DNA from: Bartonella gabonensis | GTDB lineage: Bacteria; Pseudomonadota; Alphaproteobacteria; Rhizobiales; Rhizobiaceae | Reading direction: 5' to 3' | Length of the DNA stretch: 64,000 nt | Assembly (NCBI RefSeq): GCF_903679515.1 | Contig: NZ_CAHOYM010000004.1 | Coordinates: 1-64,000, forward strand | Shown: positions 29,247 through 39,269 of the stretch, piece after piece | Layout: the number at the start of each line of letters is the position of its first letter | How positions within the stretch are numbered: the stretch's first letter is position 1 | The notes under the pieces: model-generated | Told to the model about the DNA's origin: nothing | Databases searched by the model: none | The model's input: the letters and a program-made list of their open reading frames with translations, nothing else | Position numbers and translations under genes: made by a program

Positions 29247-29960
29247 ACACACATCATCGCGCAATCAGCAAACCAATTTGACTGACCTTCTATGCCTCAT
29301 AGGATAAACATTCTTAAACTCATCACCCTATAACAGTCTGATTTCTTATCAAGAGGATTCCAGGGACTGATCACTCATGGCCCTCTAAAGAATTGACTTA
29401 AAGTTCGATCAAAAAGTCTTTTCGTGAATATTTTGCTGACACACAAATACTTTATACATCAAAGAGGCTGCCTTATATCAGCACGCTTCCAATGAGAGCT
29501 CTCACACAACAAATGAGCAAAACCAATATTCCAAAACCAATCTCATTGTAAAAAAATCATATCAATGATCGCTCCAAAACAACGCATAAAGCCAACTGCT
29601 TTTACATAAAAACAACACACCAAAAGCATATTTTTTTAAAACACATTTATCCGTCACTTTATTCTCATGCCATAGCAGCATGACTTTTGAGAACACATAA
29701 TTTTATTCAATTCTATTTGCAAAAATTTCATCCGTTCACAAAAGCTTAAAATGAGAAAAATTTTAAAGCTCTCATTCAAACAGCAAAAGAATAAATTCTC
29801 ATGATCAATGAATAGTCTGACTCGTAAGAGATCAATAAAGCGATCCGAAATATATCTAAAAATATGATATAAAAGAATTTTTCCCATTAAAGCCCCCACC
29901 GTAACGTAAGCCCCACATCTTCAAAACGAAAGACACCTCCCCAATTCAACAGACAAAATT
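29247..29960. other. gene-free stretch after zapA
   Basis: About 715 bases. In related bacteria 6S RNA lies near here, but I could not draw a convincing 6S fold. No gene is supported. The last part leads into a pyk relic. Confidence 0.45.
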
Positions 29961-29964
29961 ATAA

Positions 29965-30105
29965 TATCACCCCATCCCGCCCCAAACCCCGATGTTCAAA
30001 CATCGCACTGTTTCCACAAGGAAAGATCAAAGCAATAATCGGTCTATTGAGACGCTCACGAAAAACACGCACACTCATTGTTCCTAAAGCCTATGCAAAG
30101 ACATA
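29965..30105 (-). pseudogene. relic of a pyk segment
   Basis: CAAAGCAATAATCGGTCTAT, CGCTCACGA, AACACGCACAC and the surrounding bases parallel 30320-30445 inside the pyk region with an offset near 345. It lies just beyond the 3' end of pyk. It is a non-coding tandem fragment. Confidence 0.75.
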
Positions 30106-30130
30106 TGAAAAAAGACCATATGGCAACGGA

Positions 30131-31566
30131 TCAAATTCCCCTCGTTCCATCTTGAGAGACAGAAGCAATACGCAAAAGATTTGTTGCACCAGGCGTTCCA
30201 AGGGGAACACCGGCTGTCACAAGGAAGCGATCTCCCCCTTGGCAAAAGCCTTCCTGAAAGGCAATGGATGCTGCACGATCAACCATATCTTCTAAATTCT
30301 TCGCATCCTCAGCAACCACACAATGAAGCCCCCAAACGAGTGCCAAACGTCGTGCTGTTTCCACAATGGGCGATAAAGCAATAATCGGTCTATTGGGACG
30401 CTCACGAGAAACACGCACACCCGTTGTTCCTGAAGCCGTATAGGCAACGATAGCGGCGAGTGAAAGTGTTTCAGCAATCTGACGCGCTACAAGAGAAATT
30501 GCATCCGCCCCTGTTGATTTTGGTGCAGGATGTTGTGCTTCAACCTGAGCGGCATAAGTATGATCTTGTTCAATTTGCCGTGCAATTCGATCCATCATAA
30601 GTACAGCTTCCTCCAGATAACGACCAGAAGCAGATTCGGCCGACAACATCACCGCATCTGTTCCAGCATAAACCGCTGTAGCAACATCCGATACTTCTGC
30701 GCGCGTTGGCACAGGAGATGTGATCATTGATTCGAGCATTTGTGTCGCCACCACCACCGGTTTTCCGGCTAAACGACAAACTTTTATCAGCTCCATCTGA
30801 AGCGTAGGCACCCTTTCCAGAGGCATTTCCACACCAAGATCTCCCCGTGCGATCATAATACCATCAGAGACTTCAATTATCTTCTCTATATATTCCAAGG
30901 CTTGAGGCTTTTCGATTTTAGCCATCAAAGACACCTTGCTTTTTGTCAACCGGCGCACCGCTATAATATCTTCTGGACGCTAAATAAAAGAAAGGGCAAC
31001 CCAATCAACAGGCTGCTGTAACAGAGCCTGAAGATCAGCCTTATCTTTTGAGGTCATCGCATCAAAAGGCAAAATTGTATCCGGAAAACTCACCCCTTTT
31101 CGATCAGAAATACGGGTTCCTGCAACAACACGACATTGAACAAAATGATCATCACAAACTTCAGCGCGCAATTCCAATTTTCCCTCATCAATTAACAACC
31201 GATCCCCTGGCTTAATCGCCAAAAATACATCCTTATGAGGGAAAAAACACGCTGTGCATCACCAGCCACATCGCGATGATCTAACGTAAAGCTTTGCCCG
31301 ACACGCAAATCTTCTTAACTTTTGTCAAAACGACCAACACGCAGTTTTGGTCCCTGAAGATCCACTAAAATACCGATGGGCCGTTGAACGATTTTTTCAA
31401 CCTCCCGTATAGACTTGATCAAATCACCCATTGCGTCACAATCTGTATGACTCATATTAAGGCGAAAAACATCTGCTCCTGCCCTAAAAAGCTTCTCAAT
31501 CATTAAACGAGAAGAAGAAGAAGGACCAAGAGTCGCAATAATTTTTACTTTACGGGACCGTTTCAC
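30131..31566 (-). pseudogene. pyk: pyruvate kinase gene, inactivated
   Basis: The whole pyruvate kinase gene is recognisable: KVKIIATLGPSS at the start, GADVFRLNMSHTD, VDLQGPKLRVG, then DWVALSFI, AKIEKPQALE, GIMIARGDLGVEMPLERVP and VVVATQMLES. It is broken three times: TAA at 31315-31317 after GRFDKS, a frameshift near 31240, and TAG at 30980-30982 replacing the Gln of the conserved SF(I/V)QRP. Flanking sequence remains well conserved, so the loss looks recent. Start GTG overlaps the DUF1036 stop by 2 to 4 bases, an old operon. Confidence 0.93.
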
Positions 31567-32051
31567 GGTGGAGAATTTCCTGAAAGAGAGGGAACAACGG
31601 AATTATTAAACAACGAATCATCCGTCAACTGGATCATCCAACTAGTTTGGTTGCCGGTATCAATTTCTTTAAACTCAGCCTTTTGATATCCTCGAGGGAA
31701 ACAATCATGAACCCCTTGAATGGTAAATTGGCTATCTTGTACACACATGGTTACAGAGCCTGCCCAGCTTCCTTTTTTTTGTGCCCCCTCCGCGTAAAAA
31801 TAATAAAACCGCGAGGCAAGAGGTCCTTCGATTAAGGTTTTACATTCTGTCACGGGAACCACCCACCAGCCTTCGCTCACCCACCCTGAAAACGTACGAT
31901 ATCCAAGAGCAACCCCCACAGACTGTTGGGTTGTATTACACACCCTAAAGTCAGCTTTTGCATAAACAACAAGGGGAAACAAAAGCAAAACGCCCAAGAG
32001 AAAAACCTTTAATCCTTTCCTCAATGCCCAATATTGTTTTTTCAAAATCAC
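31563..32051 (-). CDS. exported DUF1036 protein
   Basis: 162 aa with a signal peptide (FLLGVLLLFPLVVYAKA, about residues 17-33) and the DUF1036 domain: ADFRVCNTTQQSVGVALGYR, then GWVSEGWWVVPVTEC and CVQDSQFTIQGVHDC. The four cysteines suggest disulfides in the periplasm. The gene directly precedes pyk in many rhizobia, with stop and start overlapping. Function of the family is not known. Confidence 0.87.
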   Translation of the reverse strand: MILKKQYWALRKGLKVFLLGVLLLFPLVVYAKADFRVCNTTQQSVGVALGYRTFSGWVSEGWWVVPVTECKTLIEGPLASRFYYFYAEGAQKKGSWAGSVTMCVQDSQFTIQGVHDCFPRGYQKAEFKEIDTGNQTSWMIQLTDDSLFNNSVVPSLSGNSPP

Positions 32052-32313
32052 AAGACTTCCTCTATAATGTTAATTCTCAAAACAAATCATACATCTCTTT
32101 TTTAAAAGCCTTTCAAGGCTAAAACACATATTTTTATATTTTTCTTTTTATAGCCCTTTTATCAATGCATATATTTTAAAAATTTTACAAAATATTTAAA
32201 GTCAATTTGTAAAAAAACTGTGTAGCTTGATTGATTTTTTATTTTTCAAGCTTTTGCAACAAAAATTCGTCGTCAAAAAAACAACTTGAAACATATAACC
32301 TGGAGAAAAACAA
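32052..32313. other. divergent region DUF1036 / DUF2312
   Basis: About 260 AT-rich bases between two divergent genes, expected to carry both promoters. No specific site identified. Confidence 0.35.
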
Positions 32314-32574
32314 ATGAATGATACAGTAACCGATCAAACCCACGCTATATCCGTCAACCAATTACGCTCTTTTATCGAACGGATTGAACGACTAGAAGAA
32401 GAAAAAAAAACCATTTCTGATGATATTAAAGATGTATACACAGAACTTAAAGGCTCTGGTTTTGATAGCAAAGCTGTTCGAAGCATTATACGCTTGCGTA
32501 AAAAAGAAGAGCATGAACGTATGGAAGAAGAAGCCATCATTGAGCTTTATAAAAATGCACTTGGAATGAGTTAA
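32314..32574 (+). CDS. DUF2312 (GapR-like) DNA-binding protein
   Basis: 86 aa. The sequence [40 protein letters not shown] and IIRLRKK is characteristic of DUF2312, the family of Caulobacter GapR, a nucleoid protein binding AT-rich overtwisted DNA. ATG 32314 has TGGAG at 8 bases. The gene is monocistronic by position. GapR identity is family-based. Confidence 0.88.
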   Translation: MNDTVTDQTHAISVNQLRSFIERIERLEEEKKTISDDIKDVYTELKGSGFDSKAVRSIIRLRKKEEHERMEEEAIIELYKNALGMS

Positions 32575-33118
32575 CGCCAATGAAATTTTTCTTAAGAGAA
32601 TGGAAAATGGAAAAAACAAGTGAATACGCAAAAAGTCTGCCAACCGTGGGCAGTTTGTGCACAATAACAAAAAATTCATGTAACTTGTGACGAAACAACA
32701 GATCACAGGATGTATAAGATTGCAACAGCCCTCATCTTTGAAAGGATTCATGAAAAGCGCATTTTTAGTCTTATTCTTCAATGATTTTTATCCATATGGG
32801 CCCCCCTTTAAGCCAACTGCACTTGTGCATACTGTGCATACAAAGCAAGGTGTTTTGAACGCTTCACCTTAAAAATAGATGTGAAATAGAGAAAATCGTA
32901 CGGTATTCTGAGGACTCTTATTCAAATTGAAAATCAATGAATGTTGATAAATCAATTCACTATCTAGGCTAAAAAACATTTCAAAGGGGGCAGCAGCAGA
33001 AATTCGCTAAACAAGGGTCTGAGCTCTTTACAGAAGAGAGATGATGGATCCTTTGTCTTTTAGGATAATGAAGAATTCAGCTTATTGATACATCTGGTAA
33101 AAAGCCCCTAAAAGAATT
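32575..33118. other. gene-free stretch
   Basis: About 545 bases between DUF2312 and the acetyltransferase gene. No coding region, terminator or clear repeat is supported. Confidence 0.45.
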
Positions 33119-33685
33119 TTATTCAAATCTATTGATGTGCTCATAAAGCTCATTCATTCGAGAGGTTAGAATATGATCTCTCCATTTTCCCGAAATCATC
33201 AAATAATCTTTGGCATAGCCTTCTTTTTCAAAATGAAGGCGCTTTAATAAAAGTCCGCTTTTTATGTGATCAGGTCTATAATTTGCCATCACTCTATGCA
33301 AATGATAGACATGAAAGATATGGTGTATGAGAGCTGATAAACTCTCAAACATGAGACCTTTGCCTTGTTGTTTTTCATCCAAAGAAAAATCAAGATGGCA
33401 AGCTTGAAAAACACCACGAACCACATTGGTAAAATTCACCACCCCAATGAGTGTATTTTCATTTTTTAATCGTACAGCATATCGGTAGGCTTGTCCTTGT
33501 GCACTTTCAACCGCAAATGCATTGGCGCGTGTTTCCCAAGCTTTTAGGACGTGGTAATCAGCAGATCTTACAGGTTCAAAAGGACGCAGATGATCCGCAT
33601 TACGGAGATAATAAGAAGACAATGAAGCAACATCTTCTAAACCGATCAATGTAAAAATTGTTCGCTTTGTTTTAATTGCCATCAT
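33119..33685 (-). CDS. RimJ/RimL-type GNAT acetyltransferase
   Basis: 188 aa GNAT-fold protein. The RimJ-like core shows IGVVNFTNVVRGVFQACHLD, the acetyl-CoA loop QQGKGLMFESLSALIHHIF and the family region HRVMANYRPDHIKSGLLLKR followed by LHFEKEGYAKDY. Such enzymes acetylate N-termini of ribosomal proteins or small molecules. AGGAGGAG lies just ahead of tandem ATG codons at 33685 and 33682; the second has better spacing. Confidence 0.87.
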   Translation of the reverse strand: MMAIKTKRTIFTLIGLEDVASLSSYYLRNADHLRPFEPVRSADYHVLKAWETRANAFAVESAQGQAYRYAVRLKNENTLIGVVNFTNVVRGVFQACHLDFSLDEKQQGKGLMFESLSALIHHIFHVYHLHRVMANYRPDHIKSGLLLKRLHFEKEGYAKDYLMISGKWRDHILTSRMNELYEHINRFE

Positions 33686-33729
33686 TTTCTCCTCCTAGAA
33701 ATGTTATAATAATACGTTGATTTATCGTG

Positions 33730-34200
33730 ACATATCATCATTTTTAAACTTACATCATAACGTGGAATACAATAAGCTTTTCTCATCAAAATGCTTCTCA
33801 CGTTAGAATCAATGAGAATCACTTCTTGTTCCTTTATAAGCGGGAGTGGTTGGTAAGGGTATAAAGTAAAGACAACAGAATGCTTTTATGAATGCTCTCA
33901 AATGCCAAGGACTATAGCAACATTAAGAATGAGCAAAGTGCGTGATGAGACTGGCATGCTTCCATAGATGAAATTTTGAAAAAACGCACCGCAACAATAA
34001 TTTTTTCCTTATCAAGAATTGTGCAAAAAAGCCAAACATAAACAGTAAAGCTCGCTTCAAAAATCCATGAACCTGCACTATGACTTTGAGCCACAGTCAA
34101 AAGTGTGTTTTTAAAAAATCTACTCTCTATGAACTCAAGGATACTGTCGTCATTCTTCAATACACTCAAGCGCGCTCACCATAAAGCGATGATAGAATAC
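33730..34200. repeat. degenerate intergenic repeat, copy 2
   Basis: Copy of the dispersed repeat: GTTAGAATCAATGAGAATCA near 33801, GCGGGAGTGGTTGG, and CTCTCAAATGCCAAGGACTA at 33895 followed by GAGCAAAGTGCGTGATGAG. Order of blocks matches the copies near 4330, 43790 and 47890. No gene is present in the gap. Confidence 0.5.
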
Positions 34201-34236
34201 AAATCTCTTAAAATTGAGATAGAAAAATCTGAGACA

Positions 34237-36102
34237 TTAACGTGAACACGCTTCTATTTCTTCGCGTAAAATCTCAAGTTCTAGCCATTCTTCTTGCTTT
34301 TGTGTGCAAGTATTTTTCTTTTTTTCCAACGCTGTTGATAAACGCTCAAAACGCTCTTTATCCCTGCTATAAAGGGCTGGATCAGAGAGCTCTTGTTCAA
34401 TTTTTTTGATTTCATTTTGCAAAACAGCGATTTCTTCAGGCAATTTTTCCAATGCATAAACCTGCTTATAGGACAATTTGCCTCGTGTTCTTTTCACTCC
34501 TGCGCTATCCAAGCTAGGATCTGTGGATGAGGCATATTTTCCGCCCCCCCCTGCACAAGATTTTGAAGATGCTTTACGGTGCGATAATTCTATTTCTTTG
34601 CGTTGTAAGCGGAGAGCTTGCTTATTTTGCGCCATCATATCACTATAGCCGCCCGCATACAAAACCCAATGACCATCGCCCTCCGGTGCCAACATATGCG
34701 TTACAGTACGATCTAAAAAGTCTCTGTCATGGCTTACCAACAACACGGTTCCCGCAAAATCAGCAATAAACTCTTGCAACAAATCCAAAGTTTCCATATC
34801 CAAATCATTGGTCGGTTCATCAAGAATTAAAAAATTTGCAGAACGTGAAAGAAGACGCGCCAACATGAGACGTGCTCTTTCTCCCCCTGAAAATTCTTTA
34901 AGGGGGGTACGCATTTGTTCTGGCAAAAATAAAAAGTCTTTCATATAAGAAACCACATGCCGTTCCTGCCCATTGATCACGAGAGTATCGCTCCGCCCCC
35001 CTGTGAGATAATGCGCTAAAGTTTCTTCTTCATTGACAATACGTTGCTGATCAAGCAATGCCATAGACAGGTTATAGCCATGCCTGACTGTTCCACTATC
35101 CACAGCTTCTTTCCCAATCAATGCGGAAAGGAGTGTTGTCTTTCCGATACCATTGGGCCCTACCAAACCGATTCGATCACCCCGCTGAATGCGTAAAGAG
35201 AAATCTTTCACAATAACGCGCGCACCATAAGATTTTGAAATTTTTTTTGCTTCGAGCACCAATTGACCAGAATCATGACTTTTCGCAGCACTCAAAAGTG
35301 CACTTCCAGGCTGCCCTTTATAGCTTTGATGACGCTGTCTTAAGTTTTTTAATTCACCCAAGCGGCGTATATTACGCTTACGCCGTGCGCTCACGCCATA
35401 ACGCAACCATTGCTCTTCACGGGCAATTTGGCGCCCCAATTTATGCTGCTCGAGTGTTTCTTCTTCCAGCGCTTTATCACGCCAACTTTCAAATTCGGAA
35501 AAACGCTTTTCCAGTCTTTTTGTTGTGCCACGATCCAGCCATACCGTTGAACGCGTAACATTTTCTAAAAATCGCCGATCATGGGAAATCACCACAATCG
35601 CTGAACGCAAAGAAGATAAAACCCCTTCCAACCATTCAATGGTTGATAAATCAAGATGATTGGTTGGTTCATCTAAGAACAAAATATCGGGTTTTGCTGC
35701 AATGGCCCGTAACAATGAAACACGCCTCTTTTCACCCCCTGACAGGGTTTCTAATTTTTCCGCCCCTAAAAACCCTAAATTTGTGCGAAGCATATTGATC
35801 CACTGAACATCAGATGTCTCGTCCAGCCCTGCTTCCATATAAGCGTTAATATCTTCAAAACCTGAACAATCCGGATTTTGAGAGACATAACGAAGTGTTA
35901 CCCGAGGGTGGCGAAAAATTTCGCCACCATGAGGTTCTAATATTCCTGCGGCAATTTTTAACAGAGTCGATTTTCCACAACCATTACGCCCCACCAGCGC
36001 AATACGTGCTCCCTGCTCAACCGATAGACATGCTTGGTTGAGCAAAGGCGTTGTCCCCACATTTAAGAAAATGCGGTCAAGCCGCAGCAATGGCACCGCC
36101 AT
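34237..36102 (-). CDS. uup: ABC-F family ATPase, Uup-like
   Basis: Soluble duplicated ABC protein of about 621 aa. First domain: Walker A GRNGCGKST, signature LSGGEKRRVSLLRAI, Walker B ILFLDEPTNHLD. Second domain: GPNGIGKTT, FSGGERARLMLARLL, FLILDEPTNDLD. A C-terminal coiled coil (LEKLPEEIAVLQNEIKKIEQ) suits the Uup branch, which acts on ribosomes or branched DNA. The start ATG 36102 overlaps the preceding lipoprotein stop as TAATG, favouring coupled translation; a TTG seven codons upstream is less likely. Confidence 0.9.
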   Translation of the reverse strand: MAVPLLRLDRIFLNVGTTPLLNQACLSVEQGARIALVGRNGCGKSTLLKIAAGILEPHGGEIFRHPRVTLRYVSQNPDCSGFEDINAYMEAGLDETSDVQWINMLRTNLGFLGAEKLETLSGGEKRRVSLLRAIAAKPDILFLDEPTNHLDLSTIEWLEGVLSSLRSAIVVISHDRRFLENVTRSTVWLDRGTTKRLEKRFSEFESWRDKALEEETLEQHKLGRQIAREEQWLRYGVSARRKRNIRRLGELKNLRQRHQSYKGQPGSALLSAAKSHDSGQLVLEAKKISKSYGARVIVKDFSLRIQRGDRIGLVGPNGIGKTTLLSALIGKEAVDSGTVRHGYNLSMALLDQQRIVNEEETLAHYLTGGRSDTLVINGQERHVVSYMKDFLFLPEQMRTPLKEFSGGERARLMLARLLSRSANFLILDEPTNDLDMETLDLLQEFIADFAGTVLLVSHDRDFLDRTVTHMLAPEGDGHWVLYAGGYSDMMAQNKQALRLQRKEIELSHRKASSKSCAGGGGKYASSTDPSLDSAGVKRTRGKLSYKQVYALEKLPEEIAVLQNEIKKIEQELSDPALYSRDKERFERLSTALEKKKNTCTQKQEEWLELEILREEIEACSR

Positions 36103-36488
36103 TAACGAACGTGGCGCGGACAAGGTGCTTGATACATCATTCCTTTTCCATCACTGTAAGTACATAATTGTTTTACGGGGACTCTTTGGGCACAAGGTGC
36201 GTGGTAAACATGTCCTCTACGAGAGCGATATGTGCACAATTGTGATGCTTGTTTTTGTTGTCTTTTTTGATTTGCAGCCTCACCTGTTACTGTTCCAGCC
36301 AAAGCGCCAAATGCTGCACCGGTAAGCGCTGCTCCCGCGGTGCTTCCCCCAATAGCTGTTCCCGCCAAGGCACCGATTGCTGCTCCCCCAACACCGTACC
36401 GTGCAACACGTTCATCACTTGTCGTACAAGCCACCGAACTGAAACCAATCGCTGAAACGACGGCTACTTTTAAAATTGATTTTAACAT
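36102..36488 (-). CDS. glycine-zipper outer membrane lipoprotein
   Basis: 128 aa lipoprotein from ATG 36488 (GGAAAGGG about 8 bases upstream). Lipobox SSVAC (Cys21) is followed by a glycine zipper (GVGGAAIGALAGTAIGGSTA, then GAALTGAAFGALAGTVTG), similar to the 17-kDa antigen/SlyB group. Two short C-terminal repeats (QLCTYRSRRGHVYHAPC and QLCTYSDGKGMMYQAPC) are unusual. It overlaps the ABC-F start. Role in envelope stability is inferred. Confidence 0.8.
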   Translation of the reverse strand: MLKSILKVAVVSAIGFSSVACTTSDERVARYGVGGAAIGALAGTAIGGSTAGAALTGAAFGALAGTVTGEAANQKRQQKQASQLCTYRSRRGHVYHAPCAQRVPVKQLCTYSDGKGMMYQAPCPRHVR

Positions 36489-36591
36489 ATAAAACCCTTT
36501 CCTTCTCAAGATCAATACATAATATATCGTTTATGTCGGCCCTTAATCACTAAGCCCCCCCCTGCCTTATTCAAAATATATTGGAAGAGCT

Positions 36592-37227
36592 TTACGAAGT
36601 AGGCACAGACGCTAGCAATATAGCTTTTCCAGAACCTAAATGGCAAGAAAAGGTTCCACAAATACGGTTAGAAAGTGTTAAAGAAGAGCCAAACGGCACA
36701 TTTTTGTCACAAATTGGCCATTTTACCCCTTTAAGTGTTAAGCTTTGTAAATCGGAAAAACCGATAAGACTAAACAAACATCCTTCAGGCAAATCATATG
36801 GCATAAGTTTTGGCACAACCGGCCAACCTTCTTCCAAACCGCTTGTCAACAACACTGAAATGCCTTTCTCAGCCATCATCAACGCTTGCGTCATATGAGA
36901 AAGGCTATGATCACTTCGCTCCCCTCCTAAAGCCCCGCACAAAATCAGCTTTTTAGCACCATTTTGTAGCGCTTTTTCACAAGCCAAAGCACTATCTGTC
37001 ATATCTTTATCAGAGGGAAAAACCTCACGTGGAATATGGTTATATTCGTCTATCAGAGTCTGATCAGATGAATCGAAATCCCCTAACCACAACTCAGGCT
37101 TCACATTAAGCACGCCCGCATGACGCATACCACCATCCGCAGCAATCACCCGACTGTTCTGAATTTGATTAAGCAAACGATCAGTGATAAAAAGATCTCC
37201 GTTTAACAATATCGTAAATGTTGTCAT
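36592..37227 (-). CDS. thiN: thiamine pyrophosphokinase
   Basis: 211 aa. Converts thiamine to thiamine diphosphate. Motifs ADGGMRHAG, WLGDFDSSD, FPSDKDMTDSALACEKAL and GALGGERSDHSLSH are those of the TPK family, with the C-terminal binding domain SLIGFSDLQSLTLKGVKWP. It supplies the cofactor for transketolase, and together with the doubtful ThiE-like protein suggests reliance on imported thiamine. ATG 37227 lies in a 146-base region divergent from the M48 protease. Confidence 0.92.
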   Translation of the reverse strand: MTTFTILLNGDLFITDRLLNQIQNSRVIAADGGMRHAGVLNVKPELWLGDFDSSDQTLIDEYNHIPREVFPSDKDMTDSALACEKALQNGAKKLILCGALGGERSDHSLSHMTQALMMAEKGISVLLTSGLEEGWPVVPKLMPYDLPEGCLFSLIGFSDLQSLTLKGVKWPICDKNVPFGSSLTLSNRICGTFSCHLGSGKAILLASVPTS

Positions 37228-37373
37228 GCTCTATTTTGCCTTTCACAAAATCTTCTTCTCTCACATCCCCTTATCCATGAGAGTTATTTTTTATAAACAA
37301 TAACCGTGATATAGCCAAACGAATCCTTATCCCTAAAGCTGCTTTAAAAAACACAGACGATACAAAGATACAC

Positions 37374-38936
37374 ATGAAATTTGCCCAATTATACCGTACA
37401 AACAACTTGCCCCGCGATACAACAGACGCCATTTTTCAACGAAATTTTCTTTTTCGCTCTCTCCCTTATAAAGCAATTTTCATCAGTTTAATGCTTCTCC
37501 TTCCAGCTTGTCATACCCCCCTTTCTCAAAATGACAGGCTTTCTTCCAGTTCTTCTGAAACAATCAAACGTACCGACAATTACAATATCTATGTCACATT
37601 AAGCGCTCTGCAACACCCCCGTATTTTGCAAATGTATAATGGCGCCTATCATAATACAAAACTTGAATGCTTTTTAGCAAAAATTATCCAGAAACTAACC
37701 ATTGCATCTCACCATTCACATCAAAGCTATCGTATCACAATTTTAAACTCAGGAAGTGTCAATGCATTTGCGCTCCCCAATGGCTCGATTTACATTACCC
37801 GTGGTATGCTGGCACTCGCCAATGATTCTTCAGAAGTTGCCGCAATCTTAGCCCATGAAATGGCACATATCAGAGCCAATCATGGCATTTTACGCCTGCA
37901 AAAAGAAGCCCAATTGAAGATGAAAAATCATATGTCTCAACGTCTTTTTTCTTCTATGGGCAAACAACTTCACCATCCCATACACAACAAGCAACAACTC
38001 GCGCAATTTTCCCGCAATCAAGAGCTGGAAGCTGATTCCCTTGCTCTCGAAATGCTCCCAAAAGCAGGATATGATCCATTTGCTTTACCACGCTTTCTTC
38101 AAACAATGGAAGCTTATAGTGCTTTTCAGAATATTTCTGGCACCCCAAATGCTTCCTTAGACTTTCTAGCCTCTCACCCAACCACCCCCCAACGCATTCG
38201 ACTTGCGAGAGAAAAAGCCCGTAAAATCAGTAAACAAAACAGTGGAAAGATGGATCGTGATTCTTTTCTCAAAAACATTGATGGCATGACTTTTGGAGGA
38301 AACTTTTACACTGGGTTTGTACGAGGCAATGAATTTATTCATCCACAATGGCGCATCGTTTTTTCTGTTCCCAACAATTTTACAATAGAACACTCAGCAC
38401 AAACAGTTTGGGCCAGCGGACCCGATAAAATTGCCATTCGTTTTGATGCCATTCCCCACCCGGCGAGAATATCTGCAAGTGATTATTTAAAAAGCGGATG
38501 TATTATAGGGCTAGACCCATCATCTATCCGTCCCCTTACAATTCAAGGGCTCCCTCATCAAGGAAAGCTAGGCCCGAATTTACTTGGAGCGCAAGCCCAT
38601 GCAATCCATGAGCAATGGCAATTTGATGTGGTTGTCATTCTGTTTAATAATCATATTTTTCGTTTTCTAACGGCATCCCCCCATAATTCTCAAAATTTTG
38701 CAGAAATTGCCCAAAAAACGGTACAAAGCTTTCACCCTCTTTCAACTTTAGAGTTAAAAAAATTGAAACCCTTAAAAATCAGTGTTGTCCGCGTTAAACA
38801 AGGAGAAAATGTTGCAAATCTTGCCAATAAAATGCAACATACACCAGATAAAGAAAAACTCTTTCGTATTCTCAACGCCCTCTCACCAACTCAAACTTTA
38901 CGCGCCGGTACAAAAGTGAAAATTATCACCGAATAA
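37374..38936 (+). CDS. M48 metalloprotease lipoprotein with LysM-like tail
   Basis: 520 aa. Lipobox LLPAC (Cys46) suggests envelope anchoring after an unusually long N-terminus. The M48 zinc site H161EMAH165 (AAILAHEMAHIRANH) and the third-ligand helix NQELEADSLALEML are intact, followed by FLASHPTTPQRI, as in BepA/LoiP-type peptidases that check outer membrane proteins. The C-terminal 50 residues (VRVKQGENVANLANKM, RILNALSPTQTLRAGTKVKI) resemble a LysM module. It lies tail to tail with rpoH. Confidence 0.92.
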   Translation: MKFAQLYRTNNLPRDTTDAIFQRNFLFRSLPYKAIFISLMLLLPACHTPLSQNDRLSSSSSETIKRTDNYNIYVTLSALQHPRILQMYNGAYHNTKLECFLAKIIQKLTIASHHSHQSYRITILNSGSVNAFALPNGSIYITRGMLALANDSSEVAAILAHEMAHIRANHGILRLQKEAQLKMKNHMSQRLFSSMGKQLHHPIHNKQQLAQFSRNQELEADSLALEMLPKAGYDPFALPRFLQTMEAYSAFQNISGTPNASLDFLASHPTTPQRIRLAREKARKISKQNSGKMDRDSFLKNIDGMTFGGNFYTGFVRGNEFIHPQWRIVFSVPNNFTIEHSAQTVWASGPDKIAIRFDAIPHPARISASDYLKSGCIIGLDPSSIRPLTIQGLPHQGKLGPNLLGAQAHAIHEQWQFDVVVILFNNHIFRFLTASPHNSQNFAEIAQKTVQSFHPLSTLELKKLKPLKISVVRVKQGENVANLANKMQHTPDKEKLFRILNALSPTQTLRAGTKVKIITE

Positions 38937-38982
38937 GGCTCCTTTTTTATCTGCTGCAGTCTTGATTCTTTGTCTCACTTTA

Positions 38983-39110
38983 ATCACGCCCCACACCTCC
39001 CCGCGCACCTATCCCCCTCAAAAGCCTTTCTCAACTTATAATCATGAAGATCTTCTGAATGAACGTGTCAAGGAGAGCAAAACGCAATTTCTACACAGAC
39101 CTTCTTAAGC
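38983..39110 (-). pseudogene. relic of rpoH 3' end and flank
   Basis: CACCTCCCCGCGCACCTATC and the bases through CTTCTGAATGAAC and AAGGAGAGCAAAACGCAATT parallel 39214-39335, which covers the rpoH 3' end and its flank, with an offset near 230. It is a tandem partial copy without coding capacity. Confidence 0.85.
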
Positions 39111-39269
39111 GAACCGCACTCTCCAATCTTCCTCTGTGCATAAAGATGGCTCAATGTGGCCCACAAGGAAGCGTATTGCTTGATAAAGTGAGCTAACCCT
39201 CAACCCGAGCCTCATCACGCCCTACACCTCCCCGCGCACCTATCCCCCCCCTCAAAAGCCTTTCTCAGC

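Noticed and set aside
29247-29500. 6S RNA downstream of zapA
   Set aside because: The position is right for alphaproteobacteria, but I could not find the long interrupted hairpin with a central bubble.
30980-30982. TAG in pyk read as a special amino acid
   Set aside because: The site is an ordinary Gln in the family and two further lesions break the same gene, so recoding is not needed.
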